Part shown: in pieces, positions 1 through 8,628 of the stretch | Layout: the number at the start of each line of letters is the position of its first letter | How positions within the stretch are numbered: position 1 is the stretch's first letter | Assembly: GCA_016931515.1 (NCBI GenBank) | Contig: JAFGEQ010000012.1 | Span: forward strand, 1-64,000 | Direction: 5' to 3' | DNA: 64,000 bases | From: a candidate division CSSED10-310 bacterium | Lineage (GTDB): Bacteria; CSSED10-310 | The notes under the pieces: generated by a model | What the model saw: only the letters and a program-made list of their open reading frames with translations | The model's database searches: none | What the model was told of the DNA's origin: nothing | Program-made: the position numbers and the translations under genes

Positions 1-73
1 GGCCCATAGCTCAGTTGGCTAGAGCTACCGGCTCATAACCGGTTGGTCGTAGGTTCGAGTCCTACTGGGCCCA
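1..73 (+). tRNA. tRNA with CAT anticodon (elongator Met or Ile2), 5' base cut off
   Basis: The cloverleaf folds if the first base lies just before the window. The acceptor stem pairs bases 1-6 (plus the missing G) with 66-72. The D stem is GCTC/GAGC, the anticodon stem ACCGG/CCGGT (27-31/39-43) with loop CTCATAA, and the T stem GTAGG/CCTAC with loop TTCGAGT. The discriminator is A73, and CCA is not encoded. The anticodon stem lacks the three G-C pairs of initiator tRNA, so it is elongator Met or the lysidine-modified Ile2 species; sequence alone does not separate these. Confidence 0.93.
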
Positions 74-142
74 TAGTTCTTTGAATAATGGAGATTATGT
101 TTGTGCTGTTGCTATTGCAGACAATATCGTGTGGTTCAATAC

Positions 143-176
143 GGGGTGTATCCGAGTGATACACCCCATTTTTTTT
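143..176 (+). terminator. Rho-independent terminator after the tRNA
   Basis: A perfect 10-bp hairpin (GGGGTGTATC / GATACACCCC, five-base loop) is followed by A and eight T. It ends tRNA transcription just before the next gene's ribosome binding site. Confidence 0.9.
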
Positions 177-193
177 AGTTGGAGGGTAGAGAT

Positions 194-907
194 TTGAATC
201 CGGATTTGGAAAAACTGATGAATATTCAGCATCTTTCGGATGAGATCCAGCGATTGAAAAAACGCTGCGATGAGATCCCGGGGATCCTTCTCGATTTCGA
301 CCGTCAATTGGATAGTTCGCAGAAGAAGCTTGATAGCATTAAATCCCTGATCAAGGATAACGAAGCAAGGATCAGGAAGTGCGAGATTGCGATCCAGGAT
401 GCCAGGACGCAGCAAGGTAAATACAGAACGCAACTTTTCAAGCTGAAATCAAACCGTGAGTATCAGGCACTCAATTCTGAAATCACCCTGCTGGGTGAGA
501 AGATTTCCGCATTCGAGACGGAAATTATCGAAAACATGGAAAACAATGACAGTGCTCAATGTGCCAGAAAACAGGCGGAGGAACACCTGAAGGCGGAAAA
601 GATACGGATTGGAGAAGAGAAGTTAAAAATCAGCAGCGAACTATCGGAAGAAAAACGGCGTCTTGAAGATGCACAAGCGGCTTATGAGCGTCAGCGACAA
701 GAAATGGACGAAGAAATCATCAGTCAGTTCGACCGGCTGGTCCGGAAGAACGGCCGGGCTGTTTCCGAATTGCATGGAAAAAACTGCGGCAACTGCTATG
801 TCAAGGTACGCCCTCAAATAGCCGCTTCAGTTATTGGAAATACATGCCTTCTCAATTGTGATAAATGCGGCGTTTATCTCTATTCCGTGGAAAAATCAAC
901 TGAATAA
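194..907 (+). CDS. Coiled-coil protein with C-terminal C4 zinc ribbon (CdsZ/DUF164 type)
   Basis: About 237 residues. The N-terminal three quarters is a charged, heptad-rich helical hairpin. The C-terminus carries two CxxC pairs (NCGNC, then NCDKC about 20 residues on) that form the C4 zinc ribbon of the zf-RING_7 family. Such proteins are widespread and poorly understood; a chlamydial member binds DNA or acts in secretion, but no specific role can be read here. Start: a TTG at 194 preceded by GGAGGG at 181-186 with 7 bases spacing; the upstream in-frame TTG at 179 has no such site. Its end overlaps the convergent polymerase gene by 12 bases. Confidence 0.85.
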   Translation: MNPDLEKLMNIQHLSDEIQRLKKRCDEIPGILLDFDRQLDSSQKKLDSIKSLIKDNEARIRKCEIAIQDARTQQGKYRTQLFKLKSNREYQALNSEITLLGEKISAFETEIIENMENNDSAQCARKQAEEHLKAEKIRIGEEKLKISSELSEEKRRLEDAQAAYERQRQEMDEEIISQFDRLVRKNGRAVSELHGKNCGNCYVKVRPQIAASVIGNTCLLNCDKCGVYLYSVEKSTE

Positions 908-2071
908 CTGTTCAGTAGACAATGCAGCACCCAGTTGCATTGCACCGGGATGGTGTTTGCGCCGTATCCGGTCAACGGCGGTTAAAGTACGATCCCAGCG
1001 ATTACGACGTTCGGCAGCTCCGAATGGCAATTCGGCAGCATGACCGGTCAGATGATGCGCATGTATGCTCACTTCGCGGATTCGAACCCGACGTTGGTAC
1101 AGCCGGATGAATGCCTCACGGGCGCAACGGAAAATCTCGGGATCCCGGTTGGATGGCGGCGTCAGTGCCATCTGAAGCCGTGCGATCCGGAAATCCGAAT
1201 AGCCGATGCGAAGAACAAGATATCGGGATGCCTGACGTCTCCTGCGAAGACATTCCCCCAAATCTGAGGCGAGTATTGCCAGACGGGTGAGAATTTTATC
1301 GGGATCGATGATATCTTCTCTGAATTCGGCTCGTGCTGCCGGCATGTCGGAGTGCTGCATCGGATGCACTCGAGATCCTTCAATACCGCGAGCACGCCTA
1401 GCCAGAATGCGGCCCTCCGAACCCATTATATGCTCCATGATCTCAATCGGTATCCTGGATAATTCACCGATTGTCCGAACACCGAGTTCCGCGAAATAAT
1501 CTGACCGATGCGTATCAATACCCGGCAACCATTGGAGAGGGCAGCTATTCAGGAAGTCTTGCTCCCTGCCTGATGCTACAGACTCCAGCTTGCCCATTTT
1601 GGCCGCCCTGCAGGCGACGGCACTCACCGCTTTATCGGTGGCAAGACCAACCGATACGTTTATCCGGATCCGGTCACTGATTTCTTCTCGGAGTCGTGAG
1701 GCGAAGTCGGTTGCCTGGCCGAACAACCTGTGACACCCGGAGTAGTCGAGAAAGAAAGCATCTGATCCGACAGATTCGACAAGAGGCGAGTAGCGACTGA
1801 CAAGCATATACAGGGCGCTCGATAGACGTTGAATGAAGTCCCAGTCGATTTGTACCATGGCGGCATCCGGACAGAGGCGTTTGGCCTGCGCCATGGTAAG
1901 CCCTGGATGAATTCCGGAAGAACGGGTTTCATAGGAGTTCGCGATAACAGCGCCCCGGCTTTGCAAATGTCCGACAATCAGCGGTCGATTCCGGAGCGTC
2001 GGATCTTTGAGACGAGCCGCTGTTGCAAAAAAATCATCGCCATCAATATGGAGAATTGCAGAATGATTCAC
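896..2071 (-). CDS. Y-family (DinB-like) DNA polymerase with altered active site
   Basis: About 391 residues with the Y-family order palm/fingers, thumb, little finger. Motif I is HIDGDDFFA (Asp10 retained). The second catalytic motif, normally SIDEAYLD, reads GSDAFFLD: Asp104 is present but the neighbouring catalytic Glu is Ala105. Family members copy past DNA lesions; loss of this Glu should weaken or abolish catalysis, as in the inactive ImuB branch, although ImuB usually loses more acids. The extreme C-terminus, EQLFS, resembles a sliding-clamp-binding tail. Start: a GTG at 2071 after AGGAGG (2076-2081); a longer in-frame start at 2116 lacks a binding site. No imuA or dnaE2 gene is adjacent. 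Confidence 0.85.
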   Translation of the reverse strand: MNHSAILHIDGDDFFATAARLKDPTLRNRPLIVGHLQSRGAVIANSYETRSSGIHPGLTMAQAKRLCPDAAMVQIDWDFIQRLSSALYMLVSRYSPLVESVGSDAFFLDYSGCHRLFGQATDFASRLREEISDRIRINVSVGLATDKAVSAVACRAAKMGKLESVASGREQDFLNSCPLQWLPGIDTHRSDYFAELGVRTIGELSRIPIEIMEHIMGSEGRILARRARGIEGSRVHPMQHSDMPAARAEFREDIIDPDKILTRLAILASDLGECLRRRRQASRYLVLRIGYSDFRIARLQMALTPPSNRDPEIFRCAREAFIRLYQRRVRIREVSIHAHHLTGHAAELPFGAAERRNRWDRTLTAVDRIRRKHHPGAMQLGAALSTEQLFS

Positions 2072-2125
2072 AATGCCTCCTGATAAAGTATAAGGTGAAA
2101 CAAAGGCGAAAATCAAGCCGGAGCA

Positions 2126-2153
2126 GAAAAAAACTCCGGGGGTTTTCCGGAGT
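2126..2153 (-). terminator. Rho-independent terminator downstream of tRNA-Val
   Basis: On the minus strand ACTCCGG and CCGGAGT pair around a seven-base loop, followed by a run of T (seen as A's at 2127-2133). It separates the argF/tRNA-Val transcript from the Y-family polymerase gene, which therefore needs its own promoter. Confidence 0.85.
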
Positions 2154-2160
2154 CTGATAA

Positions 2161-2233
2161 TGGGCGCTGGCAGGCTTGAACTGCCGACCTCTGCCGTGTG
2201 AAAGCAGCACTCTCCCAGCTGAGCTAAGCGCCC
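2161..2233 (-). tRNA. tRNA-Val (CAC anticodon)
   Basis: Read on the minus strand: acceptor stem GGGCGCT/AGCGCCC, D stem GCTC/GAGT, anticodon stem CTGCT/GGCAG with loop TTCACAC (anticodon CAC, U33 present), T stem GGCAG/CTGCC, discriminator A, no encoded CCA. It lies 64 bases after argF on the same strand and just before a terminator, so it may be co-transcribed with argF. Confidence 0.93.
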
Positions 2234-2297
2234 TCTTCAGTGAAACAGGAATGTATCAGCAGTTCGGTCTGCCGTCAAGGGAAAATCGATTTGGAGA

Positions 2298-3278
2298 CTA
2301 TTTCCCAAGCGTTGCAACCATTACAGCTTTGATCGTATGGACACGGTTTTCAGCCTCATCAAAAACACGGCTGAATCCTGATTCGAAAACATCGTCCGTT
2401 GCTTCACAGATGTCAGGTAATGATCTTGAGGTATCTGTTTCGAGGTTGTGAAAGCAGGGAAGGCAGTGCAGAAAAATAGCGTCCGGGTTTCCGGTCTTTT
2501 CAAACATGCTCTTGTTGACCTGGTATGTCTTCAATAAGGCGATTCGTTCCGCAATTTTGGACTCTTCACCCATCGATGCCCATACATCTGTATAAATGAC
2601 ATCAGTGCCGCTGACTCCCTTGGTGATATCGTCCGTCACGGTTATGTCGGCCCCGGTCCCGTCGGCGATTTCCCGGCATAATGCAACCAGTTTGTCATCC
2701 GGAAACAGGCTGGAGGGTGAAACAACACGATAATCCATTCCCATTTTGGCTGATCCGATCATCAGGGAGTTCGCTACATTATTTCGGCCATCACCCACAT
2801 AGGTCAGGGATATACCTTCCAGGTAGCCGAACTCTTCAAGAATTGTCATGAAGTCTGCAAGAACCTGGGTGGGATGGTATGTATCCGTCAGACCGTTCCA
2901 GACAGGGACTCCGGCATACTGCGCCAGGATTTCTACTGTTTCATGCGCAAAGCCACGAAACTGGATACCATCGAACATCCGACCAAGAACTCGGGCTGTG
3001 TCCTTAACTGATTCCTTTTTGCCTAATTGGATATCATTCTTTCCCAGATATTCAGCATGTGCACCTTCGTCAATTGCAGCAACCGTGAAAGCGCAACGAG
3101 TTCGTGTAGACGCTTTTTCAAACAGCAGCGCAATATTTTTCCCCTGAAGATTCTTATTGAAGGTACCGGTCGATTTTTCAATTTTCAGTTGGCATGCCAA
3201 ATTTATCAAAAAAGCGATTTCACGAGGCGTGTAATCCAGAAGAGTCAAAAAGCTGCGTCCTTTTAAATTATAAGCCAT
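2298..3278 (-). CDS. argF: Ornithine carbamoyltransferase
   Basis: Transfers the carbamoyl group of carbamoyl phosphate to ornithine to give citrulline in arginine synthesis. The 326 residues carry STRTR (57-61) for carbamoyl phosphate, HPTQ (135-138), an SMG loop (235-237) for ornithine and HCLP (271-274), all intact. Length is normal. An AAAGGAA site precedes the ATG. Catabolic ArcB enzymes look alike, but no arginine deiminase or carbamate kinase is nearby, so the anabolic role is more likely. The gene is followed by tRNA-Val on the same strand. Confidence 0.95.
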   Translation of the reverse strand: MAYNLKGRSFLTLLDYTPREIAFLINLACQLKIEKSTGTFNKNLQGKNIALLFEKASTRTRCAFTVAAIDEGAHAEYLGKNDIQLGKKESVKDTARVLGRMFDGIQFRGFAHETVEILAQYAGVPVWNGLTDTYHPTQVLADFMTILEEFGYLEGISLTYVGDGRNNVANSLMIGSAKMGMDYRVVSPSSLFPDDKLVALCREIADGTGADITVTDDITKGVSGTDVIYTDVWASMGEESKIAERIALLKTYQVNKSMFEKTGNPDAIFLHCLPCFHNLETDTSRSLPDICEATDDVFESGFSRVFDEAENRVHTIKAVMVATLGK

Positions 3279-3309
3279 AAAATATTCCTTTCGTATTCAA
3301 TCGAATGGT

Positions 3310-3774
3310 TTATCCATAGAAACAGACGGAATGCTGAATCAATCGTCCGTTAGAATATATAAATTTTCCTGAGAAAAATTTGCTCTGATTCAACCATGGC
3401 AAAAAAATACGGTCTCCCTCCCAAAGAGGCAGGGCCATGAGCTGATTATCGGGAATCCACCTAAGTTCACCTTCCGATGAATCGATCAATGTCCCGGAGA
3501 AGCGGGTAATGAGAAAGGCAAAAACAAGCCAGTCGTTCACTCGATCAAACAGAGGAAATGTAAGAATTCCTTTTAGTTCGAGATCCATCGCAGTTAATCC
3601 GCTCTCTTCCCTGATCTCGCGAATCGCACATTCTTCAGGCGTTTCACCAGTCTCGAATTTACCTCCGAGCCCATTCCATTTCCCAATATGGATATCATCC
3701 TTCTTCCTGTTTCTGCAGAGCATCAAGGTTTGATCATTCTGCCGGATGTAGCATAACGTTGCATTGATGATCAT
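3310..3774 (-). CDS. Nudix hydrolase, MutT/8-oxo-dGTPase-like
   Basis: About 154 residues with a complete Nudix box: GG, then FETGET, then REIREESGL, matching GX5EX7REUXEEXGU. The start MIINATLCYI and the following LMLCRNRK resemble oxidised-nucleotide pyrophosphatases that clean 8-oxo-dGTP from the pool, but the substrate cannot be fixed from sequence. I prefer the ATG at 3774. A GTG at 3804 would overlap the upstream stop codon as GTGA and adds ten residues, suggesting translational coupling to the zinc-ribbon gene upstream. Confidence 0.85.
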   Translation of the reverse strand: MIINATLCYIRQNDQTLMLCRNRKKDDIHIGKWNGLGGKFETGETPEECAIREIREESGLTAMDLELKGILTFPLFDRVNDWLVFAFLITRFSGTLIDSSEGELRWIPDNQLMALPLWEGDRIFLPWLNQSKFFSGKFIYSNGRLIQHSVCFYG

Positions 3775-3800
3775 TGAGTCTATTTCACCCGGTAAGCAGT

Positions 3801-4730
3801 TCACTCAGTAGTTGATTCGTCTTTTTCACTTTCCGTTGCCAGTGATTCGACGGGTTTGCCATCATCTTTGCTGTCGCCTCTTGAATAGGCATAATCCGAC
3901 CGCAGGTTTCCACGATGGTCACTGCCGACTTCCTTCATTGTATCGCTAAGTATTGTCGCAGCGGATCGATCACTGGTCAACGCTGTTCCAGCGTAATCGT
4001 CTTCGCGTAATTTTGGACTCTCCTTTTCTACTTGTGCAGCGAATTCGATCTCCTTCTGATCAGGGCTTGTCGCAACAACCCGACGAGCCGGCGCTCGTCG
4101 ACGCCTCTCCCGTTTGTAATCGCCGGATCGTTGCACATCTTCGGATACCTGCTTGACGTCGGCCGGTGGGCTGACAGGTTCAACCGGGGCCGGCTGTTCC
4201 AACGGGGGGGGCTGCTTGATCTCCTGATTACGACGCGGTTGCTGATGAGTTGCCGGATGAGGGCTTCGACGCCGCTGATGATCCGATGTCTGCCGGTTGG
4301 CCGACCGGAAGTCTCCACCCTGGCTTCTTGCCGGACGGCGACGCCCGCCTTCCTTTCGGGCTCGATACGCCTCCACTGCATCCGGATCTTCAGGGTCGGG
4401 ATGATCCAGGGGGAGTCCCTTATACTGCGGATGGCCATCGGTCTGATAGAAGATTCGGGAGCTGTAATCAAAAGATTGCTTTTTTTCCATTTTCGATCGA
4501 TTCAAATTCGATGAACGGAGCATATTCATTGGTATCATGCAACGCGTGCACATGGGAGGAATGTTTCCGGTCTGCGGTACAGTGTAACCGCATATTTCGC
4601 AGTAATACTGATTTTCACGCTCGGATGAATGACCGGATCGCTGATTATTCATATAATTCGGATTGTTGGAATTCTCCTCATAGCGCCCAGATGGATTACG
4701 ATGCCGATAGTTTTTTTTGCGGGATGCCAA
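3801..4730 (-). CDS. Zinc-ribbon protein with long disordered tail, unknown function
   Basis: 309 residues. Near the N-terminus is a rubredoxin-like or zinc-ribbon knuckle pair: CEIC at 44-47 and CTRC at 61-64. The remainder is low-complexity, rich in Arg, Ser, Pro, Gln, Asp and Glu, and most likely disordered. The start is a TTG at 4730 with a strong AGGAGG six bases upstream. It sits between a glycosyltransferase and a Nudix hydrolase on the same strand and overlaps the latter's possible GTG start. I recognise no family beyond the metal-binding knuckles. Large antisense ORFs here reflect codon bias rather than genes. Confidence 0.65.
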   Translation of the reverse strand: MASRKKNYRHRNPSGRYEENSNNPNYMNNQRSGHSSERENQYYCEICGYTVPQTGNIPPMCTRCMIPMNMLRSSNLNRSKMEKKQSFDYSSRIFYQTDGHPQYKGLPLDHPDPEDPDAVEAYRARKEGGRRRPARSQGGDFRSANRQTSDHQRRRSPHPATHQQPRRNQEIKQPPPLEQPAPVEPVSPPADVKQVSEDVQRSGDYKRERRRRAPARRVVATSPDQKEIEFAAQVEKESPKLREDDYAGTALTSDRSAATILSDTMKEVGSDHRGNLRSDYAYSRGDSKDDGKPVESLATESEKDESTTE

Positions 4731-4827
4731 TTGAACCTCCTGATTTCGCGTTTTTCGTGCCTTGTAACCGACAAATATTTCCGCCGGCTATCGATAAAAA
4801 GGCACCCAGCGCATACATTATTGTCAT
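4696..4827 (-). CDS. Possible small membrane protein, 43 aa
   Basis: A 43-codon ORF starts with the ATG directly after the glycosyltransferase stop codon (TGA at 4830-4828) and overlaps the start of the next gene. Its N-terminal half is hydrophobic (MYALGAFLSIAGGNIC) and could be one membrane segment; the rest is basic. It fills an otherwise empty 97-base gap in a tightly packed gene row. There is no clear ribosome binding site other than coupling to the upstream stop, so it may not be translated. Confidence 0.3.
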   Translation of the reverse strand: MTIMYALGAFLSIAGGNICRLQGTKNAKSGGSIGIPQKKLSAS

Positions 4828-5583
4828 TCAGTGTGCAGATTTACTCCCGATAGTTTCAGGTTCATCATAGAGTCCCCTGGATTCGGCGATGCGCACTCTG
4901 ATCAGTTCCTGCAATGTCCGGGGATAATCACGGAATCGAATCCGTGTATCACCAGAATGACTCCATTCCACAGGAACTTCTACCACTTTATACCCATACT
5001 TTCGGGCGATATGGAGAATCTCGAAATCAAATCCCCATCTCTCGATCCGTTGGAGCGGGAATATCCGACGAGCCACCTCGCCGCGAAACAGTTTGAAACC
5101 GCATTGGGTATCCTTGATACCGCGCAATGCCGGGACCACCGCTTGGATGGCCTTGTTCGCCAACCGCCCAAGATAGATTCTATACCAGGGTTGCTTCTTC
5201 TTCAACTGTGATTTTGCAAGCGCCCGTGATCCGAAGGCGACATCAGCTCCCTGATCGAGAAACTCCTTTAATTTCAAGTATTCCCGAATCGGAGTCGATA
5301 AATCGACATCAGTGAAGAGAACCTCTTGCCCGGTACTTTCCAACATTCCATGTCGAACGGTGTAGCCTTTACCATGATTCGAACCATTTGTCAGAGCCCG
5401 AATCCGTGGATCACGAGCAGATAACTTTCTGATCTGTTCAAGAGTATGGTCGGTGGATCCATCATCGATGGCCAGGATCTCAAATTGCAATTTTTCGCCT
5501 TCCAGATAGGAGATTATCGAAGTAACACAGCTCTCGATATCGTGCTCTTCATTAAATGCCGGAATGACTATGCTCAAATCCAT
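4828..5583 (-). CDS. Family 2 glycosyltransferase, ALG5/DPM1-like
   Basis: 251 residues of a GT-A fold. Visible elements: VIPAFNEEHDIE at the start of the nucleotide-sugar site, DDGSTDHT, the DVDLSTP acid motif, and GFKLFRG near the acceptor side. This pattern is that of transferases moving a hexose from a nucleotide sugar onto a polyprenyl phosphate at the inner face of the membrane. No membrane helices follow the catalytic domain. Donor and acceptor are not determined. Two further family 2 domains lie in this window (7131 and inside 22106-23509). Confidence 0.85.
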   Translation of the reverse strand: MDLSIVIPAFNEEHDIESCVTSIISYLEGEKLQFEILAIDDGSTDHTLEQIRKLSARDPRIRALTNGSNHGKGYTVRHGMLESTGQEVLFTDVDLSTPIREYLKLKEFLDQGADVAFGSRALAKSQLKKKQPWYRIYLGRLANKAIQAVVPALRGIKDTQCGFKLFRGEVARRIFPLQRIERWGFDFEILHIARKYGYKVVEVPVEWSHSGDTRIRFRDYPRTLQELIRVRIAESRGLYDEPETIGSKSAH

Positions 5584-5710
5584 CGTGATCCGCTACCTCC
5601 ACGGGAATCCTCTCGACCTGTTAATAACACAAAACCATTCTGATTTTCCATCTAAAAGACACTGCTTCACTTGGTTGTGAAAAATCGTTATAGTAGGCGG
5701 GAGTGTTTCA

Positions 5711-7048
5711 ATGGTAATTGACGGAGGACCCATCACGGTGGAACGATACAATCTCATCAGTTTTTTTGGAATGTTCGTGATCATCATGCTGGCATGGCTT
5801 TTCTCCAATAATCGCCGCATTATCAACTGGCGAGTCGTTGGATGGGGATTGGGAATACAGATCATCTTTGCCATACTGATTTTTACAATTCCTGCAACGA
5901 GCAATCTGTTTCTCTGGCTCAATAATGCGATCGTAAAAATTCTCGAATGCGGCAGCTCAGGTTCGCAGTTTGTTTTCGGGCGCCTTGCATATCCCCCGGG
6001 GACTCAAGACGCCTCCGGACAGCCCAGTCTTGGTTTTTTCCTGGCGTTTCAAGGCCTGCCTGCAATCATCTTCTTTTCAGCTCTTACATCCATATTGTAT
6101 TACTATAACATTCTGCCATGGTGTATACGGCAGTTTGCACGTCTGTTTAATCGCCTGATGGGATTGTCCGGAGCTGAATCCCTGTGTGCGGCGAGTAACA
6201 TCTTCGTCGGTGTCGAATCCGCCCTCACCATTCAACCGCATATCCGTAAAATGACCCGGTCTGAACTCTGTACGGTTCTGACATGCGGCATGGCAACGGT
6301 CGCATCCAATGTACTTGCGGTCTATGTCTTCTTCCTGCGCGACCTGTTTCCAACGATTGCTGCTCATCTCATCTCTGCATCCCTGCTGTCTGCACCGGCC
6401 GCTCTGATGATGGCCAAACTGGTATATCCGGAGACTGAACAGCCGGAAACAATGGGCAAAACCATCCGTTTCCATTATGATCGGCCCACATCGATCCATG
6501 CTGCCATCATCAATGGCGCTCAAACCGGCATGCAGTTAATTCTCAGCATCGCAGCGCTTCTGATTGCGATACTTGGAATCGTAGCTCTCGCAGATCTTGT
6601 TATCGGTTTTTTCGGCTATCATCTGAACCAGATTTTCGAATGGAATTTCAAGTGGAATCTCGCCTCTCTCATGGGATATCTTTTCTATATTCCAACCATT
6701 ATCATCGGGATTCCTGCCGATGACGCATGGAAGATTGCGCAGATTATCGGTGAACGCTCGATCGTGACGGAACTGACCGCGTATCAGGATTTAGCTGTTT
6801 TAATTCGAGATAAAGCACTCCTTCATGGTCGTTCAGCCGTGATTGCAACGTATGCGCTTTGTGGGTTCGCCCATGTTGCGTCCATCGGCATTTTTGTAGG
6901 AGGGTTTTCAGCTCTTGCACCGGAGAGGACTCACGATATAGCCAAATCCGGTATCAGAGCGCTGGTAGCCGCGACATTGGCTTGTCTTCTGACTGCTTGT
7001 ATCGCTGGAGTTTTTTACAACCACTCATCACTTCTGTTTAACTTTTAA
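5711..7048 (+). CDS. Concentrative nucleoside transporter (CNT/NupC family)
   Basis: 445 residues with about ten hydrophobic segments, an N-terminal Nucleos_tra2_N-like region and a C-terminal gate/core region. The signature helix reads NIFVGVESALTIQPHI, where many relatives have NIFVGQTEAPLLI, so substrate-contacting residues differ from well-studied NupC. CNT proteins import nucleosides with H+ or Na+ across the inner membrane. The gene stands alone between divergent and co-directional glycosyltransferases. Start ATG at 5711 after a GGCGGGAG stretch. Confidence 0.85.
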   Translation: MVIDGGPITVERYNLISFFGMFVIIMLAWLFSNNRRIINWRVVGWGLGIQIIFAILIFTIPATSNLFLWLNNAIVKILECGSSGSQFVFGRLAYPPGTQDASGQPSLGFFLAFQGLPAIIFFSALTSILYYYNILPWCIRQFARLFNRLMGLSGAESLCAASNIFVGVESALTIQPHIRKMTRSELCTVLTCGMATVASNVLAVYVFFLRDLFPTIAAHLISASLLSAPAALMMAKLVYPETEQPETMGKTIRFHYDRPTSIHAAIINGAQTGMQLILSIAALLIAILGIVALADLVIGFFGYHLNQIFEWNFKWNLASLMGYLFYIPTIIIGIPADDAWKIAQIIGERSIVTELTAYQDLAVLIRDKALLHGRSAVIATYALCGFAHVASIGIFVGGFSALAPERTHDIAKSGIRALVAATLACLLTACIAGVFYNHSSLLFNF

Positions 7049-7130
7049 CTCAATCGATCCGAAGTGTTTAAACGCTTGTGGCATACCGTGTTTTACTATA
7101 GCATGTTTTGTCGTTGTCTGGAGATCTGAC

Positions 7131-7940
7131 ATGTCGAACAATCAAGATGTTCTAAACAGAAAAATTGTAGTCGTGATGCCCGCTTACAATGCCGGTGCTA
7201 CACTATCGAAAACCTATGCGGATATCCCCGAAGGTTGGGTCGATGAAGTCATACTCGTCGATGACTGCAGTCGCGACAACACAGTGGAAATTGCCCGAAA
7301 TCTAAAAATCAAGTGTTTTACTCACCGATGGAACAGGGGATATGGTGGAAATCAAAAAACATGCTACAATGCAGCACTGGAATCCGGCGCATCAGTTATC
7401 GTGATGTTACACCCTGATTATCAGTATGATCCGCGACTTATACCAGAAATGGTTGAACCCATTCTCAATAATCAGGTGGATGTCGTGTTTGCCTCCCGCT
7501 TCCTCGGAAATCCCCTTAAAGGGAATATGCCACTTTATAAATTTATAGCCAACAGGATTCTGACAGCTGTTCAAAACATGATCCAAAAAACCAGTTTCTC
7601 AGAATGCCATACCGGCTATCGCGCGTATTCCAGGCAAATCCTGGAATCGATCCCATATGAGCGCAACTCTGAGAACTTTGTCTTCGATAACGAAATTATC
7701 GGCCAGTTCATCATTGCACGCGCACGATTCATGGAAATTCCGGTTGAAACCCGCTATGAGAAAGACTCATCAACTGTATCCTTTTCCTCCTCCCTACGAT
7801 ACGGATTGGGAGTTTTTTATACGTTGATCCGCTATTTCCTGCATGTTCACAAAATCTGGAAATCCCGGCTGTTCGATTTTCATCCATTAACGCACACATC
7901 CCGCACTGATTGTACCCATGGCCCGACACAAACCACCTGA
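7131..7940 (+). CDS. Family 2 glycosyltransferase, dolichol-phosphate-mannose-synthase-like
   Basis: 269 residues. Seen: VVVMPAYNAGATL, VDDCSRDNT, the PDYQYDP acid motif and TGYRAYSR. The C-terminus is short and without a clear membrane anchor. It probably transfers a sugar from a nucleotide donor to a polyprenyl phosphate or a lipid-linked glycan. Its last 23 bases overlap the following methyltransferase gene, so the two are made together. The same pair of domains occurs fused, in opposite order, at 22106-23509. Confidence 0.87.
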   Translation: MSNNQDVLNRKIVVVMPAYNAGATLSKTYADIPEGWVDEVILVDDCSRDNTVEIARNLKIKCFTHRWNRGYGGNQKTCYNAALESGASVIVMLHPDYQYDPRLIPEMVEPILNNQVDVVFASRFLGNPLKGNMPLYKFIANRILTAVQNMIQKTSFSECHTGYRAYSRQILESIPYERNSENFVFDNEIIGQFIIARARFMEIPVETRYEKDSSTVSFSSSLRYGLGVFYTLIRYFLHVHKIWKSRLFDFHPLTHTSRTDCTHGPTQTT

Positions 7941-8628
7941 GGAATTGCGGCTGAGCATACGCCGGCATTTTGACGCGATTGCACCGGACTATGACCGATA
8001 CAAGCAGCACTCAGCCTACTATTATGACCAGTTGAAACAACTACTTAAAGAGCTCATTGGATCATATTCAGAAAAAAGAATACTTGAAATCGGTTGTGGA
8101 ACCGGTTCATTATTGGCGGATCTCAACCCGGTCGCCGGTCTTGGCATCGACGTTTCGGAAAAAATGATAGGCATTGCAGTGGAACGATGGCGGAAACGTC
8201 CTGAATTACGTTTTCTTGTCGGTGAGGCGGAAACTTTGGAAGTGGAAGATGTTTGGGATGTCGTGCTGATGTGCGATGTGCTGGAGCATCTTTATGATCC
8301 CAACCGTGCAATTGCTCGTCTGAGAGATCATTTCAATCCCGGTACCCGGATGATCGTTACATGGGCGAACAGTCTCTGGGAACCGATTCTCTATATTTTG
8401 GAGAAGTGTCACCTGAAAATGCCTGAAGGTGATCACAATTGGGAACCGGTCGGCAATATCATCAAGAAGTTCGAAGAACACGGTTTCAATGTGATACATA
8501 CCGGAACTCGTTGCCTGATACCAGCAGGCATACCATTGGCTGATTCCGTTAATCGTCACTTCATAAATGTGCCGATCTTGAAGAGTCTTGGATTGATCCG
8601 GTTCATCGTGGCGGAGAAGACCGCTTAA
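7918..8628 (+). CDS. Class I SAM-dependent methyltransferase
   Basis: 236 residues. The SAM site is ILEIGCGTGSLLADL, followed by an acidic strand end (GIDVSEKM) and MCDVLEHL, typical of ubiE/methyltransf_11-type enzymes. The C-terminal half (NSLWEPILYILEK, NW, TRCLIPAGIPL) lies outside the SAM fold and matches, by eye, the C-terminal half of the methyltransferase domain of the fusion at 22106-23509. The substrate may be a glycan or its lipid carrier, given the overlap with a glycosyltransferase gene. Its stop overlaps the convergent queF stop. Confidence 0.85.
   Translation: MARHKPPEELRLSIRRHFDAIAPDYDRYKQHSAYYYDQLKQLLKELIGSYSEKRILEIGCGTGSLLADLNPVAGLGIDVSEKMIGIAVERWRKRPELRFLVGEAETLEVEDVWDVVLMCDVLEHLYDPNRAIARLRDHFNPGTRMIVTWANSLWEPILYILEKCHLKMPEGDHNWEPVGNIIKKFEEHGFNVIHTGTRCLIPAGIPLADSVNRHFINVPILKSLGLIRFIVAEKTA

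Noticed and set aside
4032-4870. Long plus-strand ORFs (up to 206 codons) opposite the zinc-ribbon gene
   Set aside because: They are antisense to a gene with a strong AGGAGG site and zinc knuckles; their products show no motif and start without ribosome sites.
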